A stretch of DNA of 64,000 nucleotides from Flavobacterium sp. (GTDB taxonomy: Bacteria > Bacteroidota > Bacteroidia > Flavobacteriales > Flavobacteriaceae). The stretch is from assembly GCA_023251135.1 (NCBI GenBank), contig JAHEZJ010000012.1, positions 62,001 through 126,000 on the forward strand, in the 5' to 3' direction. This document shows positions 1 through 7,454 of the stretch, one piece after another. Below the pieces are notes generated by a model, which saw nothing but the letters and a program-made list of their open reading frames with translations, was not told the DNA's origin and did no database searches. Position numbers and translations under genes: made by a program. Every line of letters starts with the position of its first letter. The first letter of the stretch is position 1.

Positions 1-1018
1 TGTAGTCATTTTTAGGGTTGGTGTTGTCAGTTATATAAGCAGGACGGATTATGCTTTTGTCTAATGCGATATCATCAGCTGCTTCAGTAGCTAAATCCAT
101 ATTAGCAACAATAATAAAATTGTCCATCAACTTAATTAAACCATTTGCTTTTCCTCTGTATTGAACTAGTTCGCTATTTTCAAGTAAACCATCAATGTTT
201 GCTGTACTTCCGGCGTTGAAATCAACTAATGTTTTTCCGTTAAAAGTAAAAGCTGCTTTTGAAGTGCTTTCAAGTGCTTTTTTACCACTCATTTCCCAGG
301 CATACCCATCATTTAAAGTCATCTTGTAGGCAAAATCGTCCGGAATTTCTTTTTTGTTAGAATACTTTGCAGTTTGTGTAAAAGTAGCTGCCGGTGCATT
401 GTCAATTGTTAAGGTAGCATCTGCAGTTGTTGGTAAAAAGAAATAGTCATATACAGATGGACTTTGAATGTATTGCTGTTTTACAGGGTCATACTTCCAG
501 CTTCCATAAGTATCAATGCTTTTTACTTTGATATCAGATGAAGTGCTTTTAGCAGAGAATACTGCATTGTTTGCTGTTTGCGATGCTTTTGCAGGGAAAA
601 CAAACTTTAATTCTGTAGTAGAAGCTGTTTTAACCCAGATTTTTGCAGTATTGTCCCAGGTATAAATACCGTAAACACCAGAAACATTTAAAATGTCTTC
701 TACTGCATTATCATTTTTTCCATTAAAAATATCAATCTTTCTAAGGCCTAATAATCTGCCTAAGTTTTGTATTGCTTCAATAGCACCAGAACTTTTTGAT
801 TTGTCTAATTGAACCAGCATCTCATTCGCTTCAGCTTCTAATTTTACTTTTTGTTCCGCTGGAGTTAGTTTTGAATAAGGCTGTTTTACAAGATTTGCAA
901 TTTGTTCTGCCAGAGTCTGGTTTTGTTCAGTTGGAGTTTCTTCTTTGAGTTCGTCACTAGAACATGAAACCATAAGTTGAGAAGCAACTAACGATAGTAA
1001 AAATAATTTTTTAATCAT
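1..1018 (-). CDS. Lipoprotein, C-terminus cut by window edge
   Basis: The frame opens at ATG 1016-1018 and runs off the left edge with no stop, leaving 339 residues. The N-terminus (MIKKLFLLSLVASQLMVSC) is a clear lipoprotein signal with lipobox MVSC and lipidated Cys19, followed by SSDELKEE, the Ser/Asp/Glu-rich tether usual for exported Bacteroidota lipoproteins. Residues 35-80 look helical and charged; the rest is rich in Thr, Ser, Ala and Asp and probably beta-structured. I do not recognise a domain family. It is probably anchored in the periplasm or outer membrane. It diverges from the hydrolase at 1227, with about 200 bp between them. The coding call is firm; the function is unknown. 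Confidence 0.85.
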   Translation of the reverse strand, partial: MIKKLFLLSLVASQLMVSCSSDELKEETPTEQNQTLAEQIANLVKQPYSKLTPAEQKVKLEAEANEMLVQLDKSKSSGAIEAIQNLGRLLGLRKIDIFNGKNDNAVEDILNVSGVYGIYTWDNTAKIWVKTASTTELKFVFPAKASQTANNAVFSAKSTSSDIKVKSIDTYGSWKYDPVKQQYIQSPSVYDYFFLPTTADATLTIDNAPAATFTQTAKYSNKKEIPDDFAYKMTLNDGYAWEMSGKKALESTSKAAFTFNGKTLVDFNAGSTANIDGLLENSELVQYRGKANGLIKLMDNFIIVANMDLATEAADDIALDKSIIRPAYITDNTNPKNDY

Positions 1019-1193
1019 GGTTGAGGTTTAAATTAAATAAATTGAATCAAAAATTCACTTTGATTTTTAGAGCCGCAAGTTACGTTTAGTATTTGTGCTT
1101 TCTTTACGGGAAGCCGTAAGGCAGGAAACTTTTTTCTACTAAAATAGCCTTAGGAAGCCTAATTAGTTTAAAGGTGGATACCTAAACTTTTTT

Positions 1194-1201
1194 TACCTTT
1201 G
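1194..1201 (+). promoter_or_regulatory. -7 element TACCTTTG upstream of hydrolase
   Basis: TACCTTTG matches the Bacteroidota -7 consensus TAnnTTTG exactly and lies 25 bp before ATG 1227. No convincing TTG is seen at the -33 position (TTTA at 1167-1170), so this is a moderate call. Confidence 0.45.
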
Positions 1202-1226
1202 TGAGCAGTTTTTAAAACCAAAATAA

Positions 1227-1991
1227 ATGTTATACTCAAAAATAGAAGGGGAAGGAAAACCTTTAGTCATCATGCACGGATTTTTAGGAATGTCTGATAA
1301 CTGGAAAACACTAGCAGGACAATATGTCGATGCCGGTTTTCAGGTTCATCTTTTAGATTTAAGAAATCACGGCCGCAGTTTTCATTCAGACGACTGGTCT
1401 TATGAGGCGATGGTACAGGATGTGTTTGAATATTGTCAGGCCAATCAGTTGCATAAAATAGATCTTTTGGGACATTCAATGGGAGGGAAAGTAGCCATGC
1501 TTTTTGCGACTACCTATCCTGAAATCCTTGATAAATTAATTGTAGCCGATATTGGTCCAAGATTTTACAAACAACACCATCAGGATATCCTGGCAGGTTT
1601 AAATGCCGTTGATTTTTCGGTAAAACCAAGCCGAAATGATGTTGAGGCAATCGTTGCACAATACGTTCCCGATTTTGGTACCCGACAATTTTTGCTAAAA
1701 AACTTATATTGGGCTGAACCAGGGCAGTTGGCTTTTAGATTCAACCTGGCTGTTTTTAATAATAATCTGGACGCTATCGGAAAACCACTGGCTGAAGGTC
1801 TGGTTTTCGATAAAGATACCTTATTTATTAGAGGAGGAGATTCAGGTTATATTGCAGATTCAGATTTTGACGCCATACGCGGGCATTTTCCAAAGGCGAA
1901 ATTCGAAACCATTCCCAATGCCGGACACTGGTTACATGCCGAAAATCCAAAATTGTTTTTTGAACTGACCGCTACCTTTTTAAAAGAGTAA
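1227..1991 (+). CDS. Alpha/beta-fold hydrolase (YbfF-like esterase)
   Basis: 254 residues, a complete single-domain alpha/beta hydrolase. Visible are the oxyanion-hole HGF at 17-19, the DLRNHGRS strand-turn at 44-51, the nucleophile elbow GHSMGG with Ser84, and the late catalytic histidine His234 in NAGHWLHAENP. The DLRNHGRS/GHSMGGK combination is typical of the YbfF esterase group, cytosolic carboxylesterases acting on short acyl esters or thioesters. No signal peptide. It is followed after 40 bp by the DUF218 gene and may be co-transcribed with it. The natural substrate cannot be read from the sequence. Confidence 0.85.
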   Translation: MLYSKIEGEGKPLVIMHGFLGMSDNWKTLAGQYVDAGFQVHLLDLRNHGRSFHSDDWSYEAMVQDVFEYCQANQLHKIDLLGHSMGGKVAMLFATTYPEILDKLIVADIGPRFYKQHHQDILAGLNAVDFSVKPSRNDVEAIVAQYVPDFGTRQFLLKNLYWAEPGQLAFRFNLAVFNNNLDAIGKPLAEGLVFDKDTLFIRGGDSGYIADSDFDAIRGHFPKAKFETIPNAGHWLHAENPKLFFELTATFLKE

Positions 1992-2031
1992 GCTTTGATT
2001 TCAGACTGTAAATGCTGTTCCGCTTAAAAAG

Positions 2032-2520
2032 ATGAAAGTTATAATTGTATTAGGATCTCCAAACTCAGACGATGGAGATTTAGGGGAAATTGCTTTAGAC
2101 CGTTTAAATTATTGTCTGGATATTTTTAGTCCTAAAGAGCATTGTATTATTTGTACGGGTGGTTTTGGCGAACATTTTAATAAGGCGTTGCTTCCGCATG
2201 CCGATTATGCCATGAAACATTTACGAAACAACGGACTTAGTCCGGAAAATTTTCTAGAGACCGCATTGTCCGCTAATACAGTTGAGGATGCTGTATTGTC
2301 TAAAAAAATAATTCTAAAACATCATTTAAATTCAGTTGTTGTCATTACTTCCGATTATCATCTGGAAAGGGTAAAGCTTATTTTTGATGAAATTTTAGGA
2401 TTTGAAGGTATAGAATATGCCGGGGTAGTACACGACATGTCTGATGAGGAAAAAGAAAAATTGCTGGCGCACGAAAAAAAAGCGATCAGCGGAATTTTAA
2501 CTAAAGGTTTATATTACTAA
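2032..2520 (+). CDS. DUF218/YdcF (ElyC/SanA) family protein
   Basis: 162 residues. The order of motifs fits the DUF218 superfamily: an N-terminal strand VIIVLGSPNSDDG, a second strand-loop IICTGGFGEHFN, an acidic SANTVEDA segment matching the family's NT-x-E-N-A region, and VVVITSDYHLERVKLIF matching the conserved TS-x-x-H-x-x-R. Unlike SanA or ElyC it has no N-terminal membrane segment, so it is the soluble YdcF-type version. YdcF binds S-adenosylmethionine in vitro but its role is unsettled; the envelope roles known for ElyC should not be carried over. It sits between a hydrolase and a membrane protein on the same strand. Confidence 0.75.
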   Translation: MKVIIVLGSPNSDDGDLGEIALDRLNYCLDIFSPKEHCIICTGGFGEHFNKALLPHADYAMKHLRNNGLSPENFLETALSANTVEDAVLSKKIILKHHLNSVVVITSDYHLERVKLIFDEILGFEGIEYAGVVHDMSDEEKEKLLAHEKKAISGILTKGLYY

Positions 2521-2559
2521 AATTTAGTACTTTTAAATAAAATTTTAAATCAAAAAAAT

Positions 2560-2904
2560 ATGAAACTATTACTTAGACTCCTTGTTACCGCAGGCTTGGT
2601 TTTGTTAATCGCAAATTTCTTACCGGGTGTACATGTGGCAAGTTTTACGACAGCAATAATTGTTGCGGTTGTTTTAGGGTTGTTAAATCTGTTTATAAAA
2701 CCAATATTAGTCATCCTGACATTGCCTGTAACACTTATTACTTTAGGTTTGTTTTTACTGGTGATTAATGCGATCATTATTTTACTATGTACCAATATTG
2801 TCGGAGGATTTGCGGTCGATTCATTCTGGACGGCCTTGTTCTTTAGTGTCATCTTGTCTATCCTTCAGTCTATTACCTACAAAATAGTAGGAGACGAGAA
2901 TTAA
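2560..2904 (+). CDS. Phage-holin-4_2-type four-helix membrane protein (YvlD-like)
   Basis: 114 residues, almost entirely hydrophobic, with four predicted membrane helices (about 4-20, 29-48, 52-78 and 86-106) broken by the characteristic NLFIKPILVILTLPVTLITLG loop with its paired prolines. This is the pattern of the family named phage holin 4_2 / YvlD, which is widespread on bacterial chromosomes and mostly not phage-derived. Members are inner-membrane proteins, sometimes linked to envelope stress; no precise role is known. Nothing else phage-like lies nearby. Confidence 0.8.
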   Translation: MKLLLRLLVTAGLVLLIANFLPGVHVASFTTAIIVAVVLGLLNLFIKPILVILTLPVTLITLGLFLLVINAIIILLCTNIVGGFAVDSFWTALFFSVILSILQSITYKIVGDEN

Positions 2905-2956
2905 AACAAATTGAGAGAGCGTGATTAAAACGTATTCAAATACAATAGATTAAAAA

Positions 2957-2996
2957 CTTGGTTGGGTTGCAAAAATTTTATAATTTTGCGACCCAA
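2957..2996 (+). promoter_or_regulatory. tig promoter inside an inverted repeat
   Basis: CTTG at 2957-2960, a 20-bp spacer and a perfect -7 element TAATTTTG at 2981-2988 form a strong promoter for tig. The -7 box is embedded in a 13-bp inverted repeat, TTGGGTTGCAAAA (2962-2974) against TTTTGCGACCCAA (2984-2996), with one mismatch and a 9-bp centre. The symmetry centre lies between the -33 and -7 boxes, where a dimeric regulator would block transcription. Confidence 0.7.
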
Positions 2997-3022
2997 TTTT
3001 ATTATGTAAATTAAAGAAGAAA

Positions 3023-4345
3023 ATGGATATTAAAAGAGTAGCAACAGACGCTGTGAACGAAACCATCGTAATGACAGTTGTTCACATGGATTATAAAGGT
3101 CAGGTAGCAAAAAGAATAAACGAAAAAATGCCATTGGCTACTGTAAAAGGTTTTAGAAAAGGACAGGTTCCTAAAGACCTTGTTGAAAAACAATACGGAA
3201 AAGCAATTAAGCAGGAAGAAGTTAAAAAAGTAGTTGATTTGGCTTTAGAGCGTTTTGTTCAATCTGAAAGATTAAATCTTTTAGGAACTCCACTTGCCAA
3301 AGAAAATGAAAACTTTGACTGGGATGCTGAAGAATTAACATTTGAATACGAAATTGGTTTAGTGCCAAACTTCGAAATTGATTTAGAAGCTAAAAACAAT
3401 ATCGTAAAATACATCGTAACTGCTGACGATAAATTAATCGACGGTCAGGTAGAGCGTATCCAAAAACAATTCGGAAAAGCAATTCCACAAGAAGCGGTAG
3501 TAGCTGATTCAGATTTGACAGGAACTTTCTCTAACGAAGAAAAAGGAATCAACAATACCACTACAATTGCTTTATCTACATTCAACAAAGCTACTGCTGA
3601 TAAATTCATCGGTAAAAAAGTAGGTGATGTTGTAGCGGTAAGTACAAAAGGTTTATTCGAAGATGATCACCAATTAATGGATTACTTAAAAGTAGCTCAT
3701 GATGATGTTCACGGTTTAGATATCGAAGTAAACTTTACTATCGAGGCAATCAACGGAGCTGAATTGGCTGAATTGAACCAAGAGTTATTTGATAAACTTT
3801 TTGGTGAAGGAAAAGTAGCTTCTTTAGAGGATTTGAAAGCTAAAATTAAAGAAGATGCTGAAGCTCAATTCGCACAACAGGCAGACCAAAAATTATTGTT
3901 AGACGTTCAGGAATTCCTGATCGAAAGCACAAAATTTGATTTACCAGCTGAATTCCTTAAAAAATGGTTGCAAACTGTTGGAGAGAAAAAACTTTCTGCA
4001 GAAGAAGCTGAGGTTGAATACGCAAGATCTGAAAAAGGATTACGTTTTCAATTGATCGAAGGAAAAGCTATGGCTCAAAGCAATATCCAAATTACATTTG
4101 AAGATTTGAAAGCTTTTACAACAAACGCAATCAGACAGCAAATGGCTCAATTTGGACAAACAAATCCAACTGACGAAGAAGTTCAGGGAATTGTTGCAAG
4201 AGTATTATCTAACCAGGAAGAAGTGAAAAGACTTTCTGAGCAGGTAGTAGCTGAAAAATTATTGGAAGTGTTCAAAGAAAAAGCAAATCCAACAACAAAA
4301 GAAGTAACTTACGAAGAATTTATTGCCGCTTCATACGGAGAATAA
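3023..4345 (+). CDS. tig: Trigger factor
   Basis: 440 residues, the usual length of trigger factor, the ribosome-bound chaperone that meets nascent chains at the exit tunnel. The N-terminal ribosome-docking signature GFRKGQVP is at residues 43-50. The C-terminal chaperone arms (about 250-440) are long, charged and helical. The central segment (about 155-240) sits where the FKBP-type prolyl isomerase lies but lacks recognisable active-site residues, so isomerase activity is doubtful. It has its own promoter and a strong terminator, and clpP and clpX follow in the classic tig-clpP-clpX order. Confidence 0.95.
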   Translation: MDIKRVATDAVNETIVMTVVHMDYKGQVAKRINEKMPLATVKGFRKGQVPKDLVEKQYGKAIKQEEVKKVVDLALERFVQSERLNLLGTPLAKENENFDWDAEELTFEYEIGLVPNFEIDLEAKNNIVKYIVTADDKLIDGQVERIQKQFGKAIPQEAVVADSDLTGTFSNEEKGINNTTTIALSTFNKATADKFIGKKVGDVVAVSTKGLFEDDHQLMDYLKVAHDDVHGLDIEVNFTIEAINGAELAELNQELFDKLFGEGKVASLEDLKAKIKEDAEAQFAQQADQKLLLDVQEFLIESTKFDLPAEFLKKWLQTVGEKKLSAEEAEVEYARSEKGLRFQLIEGKAMAQSNIQITFEDLKAFTTNAIRQQMAQFGQTNPTDEEVQGIVARVLSNQEEVKRLSEQVVAEKLLEVFKEKANPTTKEVTYEEFIAASYGE

Positions 4346-4367
4346 TTTCTAAAAAATAAGTATATTT

Positions 4368-4402
4368 GAGCGTCAGGAGTTTTTTCTGACGCTCTTTTTT
4401 TT
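4368..4402 (+). terminator. Rho-independent terminator of tig
   Basis: Perfect 9-bp stem GAGCGTCAG / CTGACGCTC with a 9-nt loop, followed by eight T. It lies 22 bp after the tig stop codon. Confidence 0.92.
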
Positions 4403-4411
4403 GTTTCAAGT

Positions 4412-4490
4412 TTTTTTTTGTTTCAGGTTTCAAGTTTTCGTTGGAGCGAACAGTAAACAACCTGAAACTTGAAACCTGAAACAAAAAAAA
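4412..4490. repeat. Perfect 23-bp inverted repeat of TTGAAAC/CTGAAAC words
   Basis: Arms 4412-4434 and 4468-4490 are exact reverse complements and enclose 33 bp. Each arm is a T- or A-run plus the heptamer words CTTGAAAC and CTGAAAC. The same words recur at 5311-5350 and 59534-59559, so this is a dispersed intergenic repeat and not only a local hairpin. Confidence 0.85.
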
Positions 4491-4491
4491 G

Positions 4492-4547
4492 TAAGACAAA
4501 TTGGCATCCTTTATAAAAAGGTATGAACTTTGTCTTATCCGATTAAG
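4492..4547. promoter_or_regulatory. 9-bp inverted repeat in clpP upstream region
   Basis: TAAGACAAA (4492-4500) and TTTGTCTTA (4539-4547) are perfect inverted copies 38 bp apart, just upstream of clpP. The right arm overlaps GAACTTTG (4535-4542), a one-mismatch -7 element about 47 bp before the ATG. It may be an operator or a looping site; no regulator is identified. Confidence 0.4.
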
Positions 4548-4588
4548 TCACTTTCTGACTTTAGATTTTCAAACTTTAAACTAAAAAT

Positions 4589-5263
4589 ATGAACTACGGT
4601 AAAGAATTCAAAAAATTTGCTACAAAGCACCAGGGAGTAAACGCAATGTACTATGATAAAATCATAGCTGCAATGAATCCAACTAATATGACTCCATACA
4701 TTATTGAAGAACGTCAGTTGAATATTTCTCAATTAGATGTTTTCTCGAGATTAATGATGGACAGAATTATCTTTTTAGGAACAGGTATCGACGATCAGAT
4801 CGCGAATATCGTTCAGGCACAATTATTATTTTTAGAAAGTGCTGATGCTTCAAAAGACATTCAAATTTATCTAAATTCTCCTGGAGGAAGTGTTTATGCA
4901 GGATTAGGAATTTATGACACCATGCAGTATATCAAACCAGACGTAGCGACAATTTGTACCGGTATGGCAGCCTCTATGGGAGCTGTTTTATTATGTGCAG
5001 GAGCAGCAGGAAAACGTTCGGCTTTACCACATTCAAGAGTAATGATTCACCAGCCATCAGGAGGAGCTCAGGGAGTTGCAACAGATATGGAAATCAACTT
5101 ACGCGAAATGTTGAAACTGAAAGATGAATTGTATAATATTATTTCTCAGCATTCAGGACAAACTTTTGACAAAGTACATAAAGATAGTGAGCGTGATTAC
5201 TGGATGATTGCTGACGAAGCGAAAGAATACGGAATGATTGATGAAGTATTAAGAAGAGGATAA
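4589..5263 (+). CDS. clpP: ATP-dependent Clp protease proteolytic subunit
   Basis: 224 residues. ClpP forms the double-heptamer serine protease chamber fed by ClpX. The catalytic triad is complete: Ser129 in MAASMG, His154 in MIHQPSGG and Asp199 in HKDSERD. The region before about residue 35 is longer than the mature protein and likely contains the self-processed propeptide. It stands 180 bp before clpX with its own upstream signals, so the two are not a tight operon here as they are in E. coli. Confidence 0.96.
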   Translation: MNYGKEFKKFATKHQGVNAMYYDKIIAAMNPTNMTPYIIEERQLNISQLDVFSRLMMDRIIFLGTGIDDQIANIVQAQLLFLESADASKDIQIYLNSPGGSVYAGLGIYDTMQYIKPDVATICTGMAASMGAVLLCAGAAGKRSALPHSRVMIHQPSGGAQGVATDMEINLREMLKLKDELYNIISQHSGQTFDKVHKDSERDYWMIADEAKEYGMIDEVLRRG

Positions 5264-5267
5264 TTTT

Positions 5268-5350
5268 TTAAAGGTTCAAAGTTGCAAAGTTATTAAGGTT
5301 ATAAGATTAACTTGAAACTTGAAACCTGAAACAAAATTACACTTGAAACA
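5268..5350. repeat. Intergenic word-repeat patch between clpP and clpX
   Basis: The spacer is built from degenerate repeated words: GGTTCAAAGTTGCAAAG, TTAAGGTTATAAG, then two CTTGAAAC copies, CCTGAAAC and a further CTTGAAAC (5311-5350). CTTGAAACCTGAAACAAAA at 5318-5336 is identical to part of the 4468-4490 arm. There is no open frame. Confidence 0.75.
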
Positions 5351-5409
5351 AAAAATAAAAAGTTAAGAGGTTGCTAAGTTTTTAAGGTTTTAGTGATAAA
5401 TCTTAGAAA

Positions 5410-5438
5410 CTTAGTAACTTTGCAGCTTAGTAACTAAG
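5410..5438 (+). promoter_or_regulatory. clpX promoter with direct repeat and palindrome
   Basis: TAACTTTG at 5415-5422 is a perfect -7 element 22 bp before the clpX ATG. It overlaps the first of two direct copies of CTTAGTAACT (5410-5419 and 5426-5435), 16 bp apart. The second copy forms the palindrome CTTAGT-A-ACTAAG (5426-5438), which would lie in the start of the transcript. Confidence 0.55.
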
Positions 5439-5443
5439 AAAGA

Positions 5444-6676
5444 ATGGCTAAAGTAGTATTAGAATGTTCGTTTTGTGGAAGAAAAAAGCCAGAAACCAAT
5501 TTATTGATTGCAGGTATTAATGCACATATCTGTGATAAGTGTATCGAACAGGCACATGGAATTGTATTAGAAGAATTAAAATCAAGCGGAAGCGCGAAAC
5601 TTGTTGGGGATTTAATTTTAAAGAAACCAAAAGAAATCAGAGCCTTCTTAGATCAATATGTTATTGGTCAGGATCAGACAAAAAAAGTAATGTCGGTTGC
5701 TGTTTACAATCACTACAAGCGTTTAATGCAACAGCAATTAGACGATGAAGTAGAGATTGAGAAAAGTAACATCATCATGGTGGGACAAACCGGAACTGGA
5801 AAAACATTAGTAGCCAAAACGATTGCTAAAATGTTAGATGTTCCTTTGGCTATCGTTGATGCGACTGTACTTACAGAAGCAGGTTATGTGGGAGAAGATG
5901 TTGAAAGTATTTTGACACGTTTGCTGCAAGCTGCCGACTATGATGTAACCAAAGCCGAAAGAGGAATCGTTTTTATTGATGAGATCGATAAAATTGCCCG
6001 TAAGAGCGATAATCCATCCATTACCCGTGACGTTTCAGGTGAAGGAGTGCAGCAGGCTTTATTAAAATTATTAGAAGGAACAGTGGTTAACGTACCGCCA
6101 AAAGGAGGACGTAAACACCCGGACCAGAAATTTGTGGAAGTAAACACACAAAACATCCTATTTATCGCAGGAGGTGCTTTTGATGGTGTCGAACGCATTA
6201 TCTCTAAACGTCTGAACCGTCAGGCCGTTGGATATTCGACTTCTAAGAATGTAGACAATATCGATAAAGACAATTTATTGCAATACATCATTCCAAAAGA
6301 CATTAAAGATTTTGGTTTGATTCCTGAAATTATTGGACGTTTACCGGTTTTAACGCATATGGATCCTTTAGATAAAGAGACCTTGCGTGCAATTTTGACA
6401 CAGCCTAAAAATGCTCTGGTAAAACAATATCAAAAATTATTCCTGATGGATGATGTTGAGTTCACCATTACAGATGAAGCATTAGATTTTATTGTAGACA
6501 AAGCATTAGAGTACAAATTAGGTGCACGTGGATTGCGTTCGTTATGCGAAGCAATTTTAACCGATGCCATGTACGAATTGCCAAGTTCAGACGATAAAGT
6601 CTTAAGTATCGATAAAGATTATGCAAAACATACTTTAAATAAAAATCTATTGAAACGCATGGAAATCGCTTCATAA
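5444..6676 (+). CDS. clpX: ATP-dependent Clp protease ATP-binding subunit ClpX
   Basis: 410 residues, full length. An N-terminal zinc-binding domain has Cys8, Cys11, Cys30 and Cys33. The AAA+ domain has Walker A GQTGTGKT at 114-121, the pore loop GYVG at 147-150, Walker B with Asp179-Glu180, and the RKH pore motif at 223-225. ClpX unfolds tagged substrates and passes them into ClpP. The ClpP-docking loop, IGF in E. coli, aligns here with Val262-Gly263-Tyr264, so docking chemistry may be lineage-specific. It has its own promoter and a downstream terminator. Confidence 0.96.
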   Translation: MAKVVLECSFCGRKKPETNLLIAGINAHICDKCIEQAHGIVLEELKSSGSAKLVGDLILKKPKEIRAFLDQYVIGQDQTKKVMSVAVYNHYKRLMQQQLDDEVEIEKSNIIMVGQTGTGKTLVAKTIAKMLDVPLAIVDATVLTEAGYVGEDVESILTRLLQAADYDVTKAERGIVFIDEIDKIARKSDNPSITRDVSGEGVQQALLKLLEGTVVNVPPKGGRKHPDQKFVEVNTQNILFIAGGAFDGVERIISKRLNRQAVGYSTSKNVDNIDKDNLLQYIIPKDIKDFGLIPEIIGRLPVLTHMDPLDKETLRAILTQPKNALVKQYQKLFLMDDVEFTITDEALDFIVDKALEYKLGARGLRSLCEAILTDAMYELPSSDDKVLSIDKDYAKHTLNKNLLKRMEIAS

Positions 6677-6706
6677 GTTTCTAAAATTAGATTAAAATAG
6701 TTTATT

Positions 6707-6740
6707 AAAACCTGCTCGTTAATTCGGGCAGGTTTTTTTT
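6707..6740 (+). terminator. Rho-independent terminator of clpX
   Basis: Stem AAAACCTGC / GCAGGTTTT around a 12-nt loop, followed by a T-run; 30 bp after the clpX stop. Confidence 0.88.
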
Positions 6741-6786
6741 ATGCAGTAAAATATCTTCCTAATCTAATTTATTTTAAGTTTTTTCT

Positions 6787-6794
6787 TACATTTG
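6787..6794 (+). promoter_or_regulatory. -7 element TACATTTG
   Basis: Exact TAnnTTTG match upstream of the ICMT-like gene and of a 22-codon frame at 6810. No clear TTG is seen at -33. Confidence 0.5.
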
Positions 6795-6809
6795 AAAAAA
6801 TGTATTGTT

Positions 6810-6878
6810 ATGAAGAAGATGCTAGTCAGAGTAATTGGCGATTATGTTAATTACGAGTTACAATTGAGAACTATTTGA
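6810..6878 (+). other. Possible 22-codon leader ORF
   Basis: ATG 6810-6812 to TGA 6876-6878 would encode MKKMLVRVIGDYVNYELQLR followed by TI. It starts about 16 bp after a perfect -7 element, as real Flavobacterium genes often do, and ends 45 bp before the next gene. It matches no family I know. It could be a leader peptide, a gene remnant or chance. Confidence 0.2.
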
Positions 6879-6923
6879 TTGAAACCGTCCAAAAAATACC
6901 ATTTTAATTAAACATAACACACT

Positions 6924-7433
6924 ATGAATAAAGTATTAATTATTTTAATAGCATTCTTTACAGTGCGGATTATATCGCTTGCCATATCTCTTGCAAATGA
7001 GAAAAGACTAAAAGCTGAGGGAGCAACACAATTTGGGAAACTAAATTCTTTTTTTCTGTCCGTAACGCATTTTCTTTTTTATGTATGCTGCTTTTATGAA
7101 GCCTATACCCAGAAAACAACGTTCAACAGATATAGTGAATATGGGCTTTGTCTTATGATCTTTGGCTATGCAATGCTTTTTTATATTATCTATCAGTTAA
7201 GGGAGATATGGACTGTAAAAATATATATTGCTCCGAATCACAAAATAGTCCGGTCATTTTTGTTTCGAACGATACGACACCCAAATTACTTTTTAAATAT
7301 CATTCCCGAACTTGTGGGAGTCGGATTATTGTGTAATGCATGGAAGACATTAACATATCTTTTCCCTGTGTATCTGATACTTTTAGTGATTCGGATTGTT
7401 CAGGAAGAAGAGGCGATGAAAAACATAAAGTAA
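6924..7433 (+). CDS. Isoprenylcysteine carboxyl methyltransferase-like membrane protein
   Basis: 169 residues with about four to five membrane helices. The signature is IRHPNYFLNIIPELVG (117-132), with Arg118-His119-Pro120 and Glu129, the SAM-pocket pattern of the ICMT/PEMT family. An aromatic-rich tail EEEAMKN follows the last helix. Bacterial members methylate small hydrophobic or lipid substrates, mostly undefined. It converges with the GlxA-like gene across only 21 bp, with no obvious terminator between. Confidence 0.75.
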   Translation: MNKVLIILIAFFTVRIISLAISLANEKRLKAEGATQFGKLNSFFLSVTHFLFYVCCFYEAYTQKTTFNRYSEYGLCLMIFGYAMLFYIIYQLREIWTVKIYIAPNHKIVRSFLFRTIRHPNYFLNIIPELVGVGLLCNAWKTLTYLFPVYLILLVIRIVQEEEAMKNIK

Positions 7434-7454
7434 CCCGTCATTTCCGGAACATTT

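Noticed and set aside
2560..2904. Phage holin as a sign of a prophage
   Set aside because: The family name is historical. No capsid, tail, integrase or lysin gene is near, and such four-helix proteins are common chromosomal genes.
4401..5350. CRISPR-like array from the repeated heptamers
   Set aside because: Repeats are 7-8 bp with no unique spacers of constant length and no cas genes in the window.
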